Positions 59,913 through 64,000 of a DNA stretch of 64,000 bases are shown in pieces. The position numbers and the translations under genes are program-made. The stretch is from positions 25,690-89,689 of IMG/VR virus record IMGVR_UViG_3300042449_001328, one strand, 5' to 3'. A model generated the notes under the pieces. The model made no database searches, was not told the DNA's origin, and was given only the letters and a program-made list of their open reading frames with translations. The DNA comes from a virus. Position 1 is the stretch's first letter, and each line of letters opens with the position of its first letter.

Positions 59913-60100
59913 GCTTGCAGATATTTAAGAGCATTAATAAATCTTTCTATTTGTTCAATTTGTTTATCTACTTGCAAATATCCTCTAGCTATGTCTTTTA
60001 CTTCAGGAGTAGAGTTAAATGAATCTTCATGCAAAGACTTTAACATTTCAATGGCGTTGATTGCTTGCTTAATAACTTGGTTTGTTGTTCTTGGTTTCAT
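59909..60100 (-). CDS. Small helical protein, unknown
   Basis: A 63-residue helical protein starting 'MKPRTTNQVIKQAINAIEML'. Its leader TTAAACACAC lies directly before the ATG, as in other genes of these operons. Confidence 0.5.
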   Translation of the reverse strand: MKPRTTNQVIKQAINAIEMLKSLHEDSFNSTPEVKDIARGYLQVDKQIEQIERFINALKYLQA

Positions 60101-60114
60101 GTGTGTTTAAGTTT

Positions 60115-60237
60115 TTAGTGAACAATTATCCTTACTAGGAAGTACAACACTATAAGGCCTATAACTACATATAGTAGTTTATCCTCTTTTGGCGTCTTAG
60201 GTTTGTTGAATGTTGGGGATTTGTAGGAGATGTGCAT
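60115..60237 (-). CDS. Tiny single-pass membrane protein
   Basis: A 40-residue frame with ATG at 60235-60237, three bases after the stop of the upstream gene. Residues 22-39 ('LYVVIGLIVLYFLVRIIV') form a membrane helix after a basic N-terminus. Function unknown. Confidence 0.55.
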   Translation of the reverse strand: MHISYKSPTFNKPKTPKEDKLLYVVIGLIVLYFLVRIIVH

Positions 60238-60240
60238 GGG

Positions 60241-60615
60241 TTATTGGTTTTCAATGATTTTCTTTATTTCATTCAATTGAGCTAGTGAAAGTTTGTGATC
60301 AACCTTTGCTGCGATAAAGGTTACAAGTTCTTTCTTTTCTTTTTTTTCTTTCCATTGAGTCCTGTATTGATCAGCTTGCTCATCAGTAATCAAAGTACAT
60401 TGATTTATTTGACCTATGTTATATCTAGAGTATGTTTGTTTTACATTGCCATTTATCAATGAATAAAGTTTTTCCGAATCCTCAACCCTGAAACCAGTAG
60501 CGGTCACTTTAGTGATTTTCTTTATAGACCTTGAAACTCCCCCATAAGTCCCATTTTCATGTAAAACAATTTTGCCTACTAAATCTTGTTTGTTTTCAAA
60601 ATCTGAGAATTTCAT
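60241..60615 (-). CDS. First gene of an early-type operon, unknown
   Basis: A 124-residue protein behind copy B of the duplicated promoter region. Its leader carries AAACACACA. It starts 'MKFSDFENKQDLVGKIVLHE' with an SH3-like strand series followed by a helical C-terminus. No family is recognised. Confidence 0.55.
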   Translation of the reverse strand: MKFSDFENKQDLVGKIVLHENGTYGGVSRSIKKITKVTATGFRVEDSEKLYSLINGNVKQTYSRYNIGQINQCTLITDEQADQYRTQWKEKKEKKELVTFIAAKVDHKLSLAQLNEIKKIIENQ

Positions 60616-60647
60616 AAAAATGTGTTTTGTTTGTGTGTTTATGAGTG

Positions 60648-60758
60648 TAAATATATAGGCTTGACTTGAAATAGCAACTATGTTTGGTTAAATATTTTTG
60701 CTTAAATCTGTAACTAGTTGATAATCAGACAGATTGTTTTTACTAAGTATTTTAGTAA
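60648..60758 (-). promoter_or_regulatory. Duplicated promoter-operator region, copy B
   Basis: On the minus strand: TTACTAA-N5-TTAGTAA (60740-60758), TGATTATCAACTAGTTAC (60710-60727), and TATATATTTA (60648-60657), 33 bases before the ATG. The offsets between elements (62 and 92 bases) equal those of the region at 38000-38110. A TTG about 18 bases upstream of the -7-like element fits the Bacteroidota -33 box. Confidence 0.65.
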
Positions 60759-60897
60759 ATACCCTGTGTTTTAGCCCTAATTTCTTTAGTATTTTGTAAT
60801 ATATTTAGAATTAAGTAGTTATATATCGATATATAATATTATATTTCTTTTATACTTATCCATTCTTCTAGTTATTAATATATTTAGAAGAATTAAA

Positions 60898-61196
60898 AGG
60901 AGACAAAGCGACCTACCCCAATCTCGCTAGAGAAAGGTAGGTCTGACCTCATCCTAGATTTTGAACTAGAAGGAGTACCTTGCGTGGTGCGCAGATTCTG
61001 AACTGCACGTTTTCGTTACACGGTCGTTTCCAACCTGCCCGCAAGCCTGATGACTACTTTTCGAAGTTAATGTAACTCTCCGCTGATTTTCCCTCTCTCA
61101 TCATTCTAGCCAAGGGCTTACCTTTAATATCAGACCCCGTAGTAGGTAAGTTTTAATTAAGATCAAAGTGCTACTGGTTTGCATTCTCCACTTTGA
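60898..61196 (-). ncRNA. Candidate structured RNA with T-loop-like hairpins and alternative pairing
   Basis: About 300 bases without a gene and more GC-rich than the surroundings. Stems include TCAAAGTG/CACTTTGA (61163-61196), CTTACCT/AGGTAAG (61117-61150), CTTGCG/CGCAAG (60979-61045) enclosing GGTTG-GAAA-CGACC, and GACCTACC/GGTAGGTC (60910-60943). A long-range pair GGTCTGA (minus strand 61130-61136) with TCAGACC (60940-60946) excludes the last hairpin, so the RNA may switch. Two hairpin loops share GTTCARAATCT, resembling a tRNA T-loop. It is placed on the minus strand because its neighbours are. I cannot assign a family. Confidence 0.6.
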
Positions 61197-61292
61197 AATA
61201 TGCTATTTAAGCGATTATTATTTTAGATGTGTATTGGTATGTATTTTAAAAGATAATTGATTCTAGGCTATATAGAACAAAGAAAATTTAAG

Positions 61293-61709
61293 CTATTTGG
61301 CTTTCATCTTCTCGTGATCCCCCTTAATGTTCTTATATTTACCTGACCTGTCAAACATCCTTTTATCCTCTTTTGCCAGTTTAGGCAATATTTCGTTCTT
61401 AAAGTGAACCCTAGACCTGGCTTTTCTTGAATCCTGCTTTTGTTTGAGCAAGTCGCCTTCAGTAACAGTGACACCACCTATCACGTTTGCAATGTGAGGA
61501 GCGTAAGGTACTCTAGGCCAGTAAGAACCACCGTACCTGAAGCTCATTTTACCTTTACCTTCTAATTTGCTTTTACAAGTTTTAGGGTTGCAACTGATTT
61601 GTTGTTTTATTTCTTTAGGCAGATTTGCTTCATCCCCCACATATTTCATTTCATATTGAATCTCGCAATTAGCACCGCAGTGGGCGCATGAATGGTTGTA
61701 AACAGGCAT
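61293..61709 (-). CDS. Zinc-ribbon protein
   Basis: A 138-residue protein. The N-terminal 60 residues contain 'SCAHCGANCEIQYEM' and later 'ISCNPKTCKSKL', two Cys pairs that form an FmdB-like zinc ribbon. The C-terminus is Lys-rich and helical. It could be a DNA-binding or transcription-related cofactor. It follows the sigma factor gene with two bases between. Confidence 0.65.
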   Translation of the reverse strand: MPVYNHSCAHCGANCEIQYEMKYVGDEANLPKEIKQQISCNPKTCKSKLEGKGKMSFRYGGSYWPRVPYAPHIANVIGGVTVTEGDLLKQKQDSRKARSRVHFKNEILPKLAKEDKRMFDRSGKYKNIKGDHEKMKAK

Positions 61710-61711
61710 AA

Positions 61712-62602
61712 TTACAAATATTGGTTTAAATTGGTTTGGTCTTTATATTTCTTCATTAGTTTAACAGCTTTAGCCCTGAGTTTGGCCACTTCCTTCATGT
61801 CAATCTCAAAAAGGTAAGCTATCTTATCTGGTTTGCATATCTCTTCACCGTTGAGCCCAGAAACTAGAACTAGTACATCGTAACTGCGTTGTGGCAATTG
61901 ATATAGAAGTTGGTTTAATTCATGTTCAAGGGAACTGTTCCTATCTATATCATCTATCTCAAGATAGTTATCTGTTCTAAGCACTTCGCTTAAATGGGTT
62001 TCATTATCTTGATAAACTTCAGACTGGAGTGAAAGAGGGAGTGTGGTAAAAGCAACCGCTTCGTGCAAATCGCTTTCTGACTGGTCAGGGAAGTATTTCA
62101 TCAGTTCGGTCACAGTTGGTGTTCTTTGCAGTTGGTCTTCAAGCTGCTGGACTTTGCGCTTTAATTTTAAAATCAACAGAGACCTGTTTGCTGGTAACTG
62201 TATGAGGCGTCTGTGGTTATCAAAGTTTGTGATTATCTTTATCTTTATCCACCACACTGCGTAGGAAAAAAACTTTAAGTCCCTAGTCCTATCGAACCTA
62301 CTGGCAGCCTCTATAAGACCCAATGTACCGTCCTGAACTAAGTCCATGAGTGCTACGCCTTGGTTTTGATAACGTTTGGCTACCGTGACCACAAATTTTA
62401 GGTTAGACTTGATTAACTTACTTAAAGCAGATTGGTCGTTATTGTCTTGTATAAGGATAATGAGTTCAAGTTCTTCTTGCTTTGACAGGGGAGTGTAGGA
62501 CTTGATGTCATTAAAGTATCTTGCTATGTTCTCGCTTTCTTGAGTGGTAATTGATTTGTGGAACTTATATTCGTTGATGTGATGCTTTACAGTTCTGCCC
62601 AT
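61712..62602 (-). CDS. Phage sigma-70 family RNA polymerase sigma factor
   Basis: A 296-residue protein with the layout of a group 1/2 sigma factor. Region 1.2 is 'ARYFNDIKSYTPLSKQEELE'. Region 2 is 'NLKFVVTVAKRYQNQGVALM', 'DLVQDGTLGLIEAASRFD' and 'FFSYAVWWIKIKI' (core binding and -10 recognition). Region 3 follows, and region 4 is 'LPQRSYDVLVLVSGLNGEEI' with a helix-turn-helix near 262-285. It would redirect host RNA polymerase to phage promoters, possibly the recurrent TAnnTTTAC motif. It has its own motif upstream, so it may amplify its own expression. Confidence 0.92.
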   Translation of the reverse strand: MGRTVKHHINEYKFHKSITTQESENIARYFNDIKSYTPLSKQEELELIILIQDNNDQSALSKLIKSNLKFVVTVAKRYQNQGVALMDLVQDGTLGLIEAASRFDRTRDLKFFSYAVWWIKIKIITNFDNHRRLIQLPANRSLLILKLKRKVQQLEDQLQRTPTVTELMKYFPDQSESDLHEAVAFTTLPLSLQSEVYQDNETHLSEVLRTDNYLEIDDIDRNSSLEHELNQLLYQLPQRSYDVLVLVSGLNGEEICKPDKIAYLFEIDMKEVAKLRAKAVKLMKKYKDQTNLNQYL

Positions 62603-62621
62603 AGAGTAATTAATTATCTGT

Positions 62622-62633
62622 GTAAAATTAAAC
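62622..62633 (-). promoter_or_regulatory. Promoter-like motif before the sigma factor gene
   Basis: GTTTAATTTTAC on the minus strand, about 19 bases before the ATG at 62600-62602. Confidence 0.45.
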
Positions 62634-62667
62634 AGAATTTTTCAATGGTGATGAAAATTTGTTTTAC

Positions 62668-63228
62668 TTAGGAGAAATGTCGCCTACAGTACTCGCAAAT
62701 CAAGATAGCATCTACAATCCCATCATGAGGAACTTTTGATCTTTCTGTGGCTAGAAAGGTTTGATCAGGGAAAAGTCTTTTTGCAGCTAGGAGCGATGTG
62801 GCTTTGGTATCTATTTTATATTTAGGTGAACCGTCTTTGCTCTTCTTGCCTTTTGCCAATATTTCAACAGGCCTTATTCCTTCCCACAAACTCTTCTGCC
62901 ATTTTTTTGCCTGAACTTTTGTGTATGGTATATTCAATGATGTTAGGATAGCTTCTGTTGCACCATTGATCCATCCAAATTGGAAGTTTGATTTAGCACC
63001 TGTACCAAAAATGGAATGCAAATCTTCTATGGCACAATGGATAGGAGAACCAATGTTCCCTATGGTATATTTGCCGAATGTTTGCTTAACTTCTAACAAT
63101 ATATCGCAAAATTTTTTTAAATCTGGTCTACCTTCTAATTGTGGGAAAGCACAAGTTTTTACTATTTTTTTGTCTTCCATTACGCAAATAGCTCCTTTAG
63201 AGCCAATGTCAATCCCTATTGAAACCAT
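62668..63228 (-). CDS. RuvC-like Holliday junction resolvase
   Basis: A 186-residue RNase H-fold nuclease. 'SIGIDIGSKGAICVM' (Asp7), 'HCAIEDLHSIFG' (Glu68) and 'VPHDGIVDAILICEY' (Asp169, Asp173) are the acidic active-site positions of RuvC-type resolvases. It resolves branched DNA during recombination and before packaging. It lies with the SbcC-type ATPase in a recombination module. Confidence 0.8.
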   Translation of the reverse strand: MVSIGIDIGSKGAICVMEDKKIVKTCAFPQLEGRPDLKKFCDILLEVKQTFGKYTIGNIGSPIHCAIEDLHSIFGTGAKSNFQFGWINGATEAILTSLNIPYTKVQAKKWQKSLWEGIRPVEILAKGKKSKDGSPKYKIDTKATSLLAAKRLFPDQTFLATERSKVPHDGIVDAILICEYCRRHFS

Positions 63229-63231
63229 AAA

Positions 63232-63423
63232 CTATTTAATTAATACTTTTAACAACTTTCTTGTTTTCCCAAAGTCCCTAGGTTCTGTAACCGTTTGTAT
63301 TGTATTGCAGATCCCGCAAACACCTTTATGTACAGTGTACGCATGGCCACTGGGAATTTTAGCTCCTCGCTTATCTGCACAACCAAAACAAACCCAGCCT
63401 GGTTCTACATGATTTTTAATCAT
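63232..63423 (-). CDS. Small zinc-ribbon protein
   Basis: A 63-residue protein with 'VCFGCADKRGAK' and 'GVCGICNT', two CxxC knuckles that bind zinc. Its stop lies just before the resolvase gene, and its ATG overlaps the stop of the SbcC-type gene (ATGA). It may assist the nucleases on either side. Confidence 0.7.
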   Translation of the reverse strand: MIKNHVEPGWVCFGCADKRGAKIPSGHAYTVHKGVCGICNTIQTVTEPRDFGKTRKLLKVLIK

Positions 63424-64000
63424 GCCAATGTTGTTTTGCCGTTTTGTTTGCTTACAGTTATCTGATTGTCGTAATTAAGGTCACTGCCGCTGTGACTTAT
63501 CAACAAGATTGTTTGATTCAATGTATTGAACGCTTTGGCTGCTTGCAGAAGCCCTTGAGAGTCTATGCTGTTTACAAGTTCATCGTTCAAATAAAACAAT
63601 AACCCTTTGCCGCTATTTTCATTTACAAGCCTTTGCAAGGCTAGGTCGGCTGCTATGTTGAGCCTTACTTTTTCCCCTTCTGAAAATGAATTATATGACC
63701 TAGGGTTGATACCGTTGCGATATACGACAGGTGTTAACTCGGCCCTAAGTTCTCCGCTCTTCAATGTTTTGAAGCCTTCTATTTCAATAGTGAATTCCGA
63801 GCCTATTTGTTTTAAGAACTGATTGGCATAGTGGCAAATCACTTCTACTGGCTTGTTGGCTAGGTAGAATTTGAATTGTTTGAAACGGTCGATCCACAAC
63901 AATTTTAAATCCCTGTTTTCTTTAACATTGCTTAATTGCTTTTCAGTGTCTTTCTTTTTGTCCTCAACTTCTAGTATCTTTTTCTTTATTCCTAAATCTT
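63420..64000 (-). CDS. SbcC/Rad50-type nuclease ATPase, C-terminal part (partial)
   Basis: The frame is open from base 64000 to the stop at 63420, at least 192 residues, and the N-terminus is outside the window. The first residues visible ('KKKILEVEDKKKDTEKQL') belong to the coiled-coil arm. Then come the ABC signature 'SFSEGEKVRLNIAADLALQR' and the Walker B-like 'GLLFYLNDELVNSID', with a switch His in 'ILLISHSG'. The protein would partner an SbcD/gp47-type nuclease in DNA end processing. Confidence 0.88.
   Translation of the reverse strand, partial: DLGIKKKILEVEDKKKDTEKQLSNVKENRDLKLLWIDRFKQFKFYLANKPVEVICHYANQFLKQIGSEFTIEIEGFKTLKSGELRAELTPVVYRNGINPRSYNSFSEGEKVRLNIAADLALQRLVNENSGKGLLFYLNDELVNSIDSQGLLQAAKAFNTLNQTILLISHSGSDLNYDNQITVSKQNGKTTLA

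Noticed and set aside
60898-61196. RNase P RNA, group I intron or second tmRNA
   Set aside because: I could not find the conserved RNase P P4 sequences, the group I P/Q/R/S elements with flanking exons, or a tag frame with matching ends.
1-64000. CRISPR array, insertion sequence or integrase with att sites
   Set aside because: I saw no regularly spaced repeats, transposase or integrase genes. The only mobile element evident is the homing endonuclease, possibly with the HNH gene.

Overview
This window is part of the genome of a tailed bacteriophage with a contractile tail (myovirus). It carries terminase, portal, MuF-like protein, prohead protease, major capsid protein, sheath, tube and baseplate-type genes. 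Every convincing gene is on the minus strand, so the reading order runs from base 64000 to base 1. The host is probably a Bacteroidota bacterium, most likely a flavobacterium or relative. The DNA is AT-rich, gene starts are preceded by A-rich stretches rather than Shine-Dalgarno sites, promoter-like sites resemble the Bacteroidota TAnnTTTG element, and several small proteins look like families I recall from flavobacterial phages. Both window ends cut through genes, so the genome is larger.

Layout in transcription order. 64000-61290: an SbcC/Rad50-type nuclease ATPase (partial), a zinc-ribbon protein, a RuvC-like resolvase, a phage sigma-70 factor and another zinc-ribbon protein. 61290-55620: small unknown genes mixed with three gene-free blocks rich in inverted repeats (60898-61196, 58682-59094, 55669-55769) and a tRNA-like element. 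55050-47550: a UvrD-like helicase, a metallophosphoesterase, and the large terminase flanked by two related small-terminase candidates. 47550-42440: membrane and coiled-coil proteins, an HNH nuclease, an M15 peptidase (endolysin), a DnaQ-type exonuclease and small genes. 42440-38110: portal, a cluster of small membrane proteins (holin candidates), a MuF-like protein and a zincin. 38110-35020: a small-gene operon behind a duplicated promoter region, a terminator, tRNA-Thr, a GH108 lysozyme, a tmRNA and a second tRNA-like element. 35020-25795: a glycan cassette with two GT11 fucosyltransferase-like enzymes, a GDP-mannose epimerase-like enzyme, GT2, GT25 and Stealth-like transferases and several methyltransferases. 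25750-14600: a polyvalent protein region (Nudix, GNAT and zincin domains, probably joined by a frameshift), a lectin-like protein, the prohead protease, scaffold and capsid. 14600-1: connector and neck genes, modular tag proteins, a GIY-YIG homing endonuclease, sheath, tube, tail chaperones, a tape-measure-position protein and the start of a baseplate gene.

How the parts may work together. The head and tail modules build the virion. The polyvalent and tag-bearing proteins sit inside the head module and may be packaged. The glycan cassette could make and methylate a fucose- or galactose-like sugar for the virion or the host surface. The sigma factor and a recurring TAnnTTTAC-type motif just upstream of many starts suggest phage-directed transcription. 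The tmRNA, tRNA-Thr, tRNA-like elements and structured RNA candidates suggest unusually heavy use of non-coding RNA. These functional links are inferred from gene content and order.
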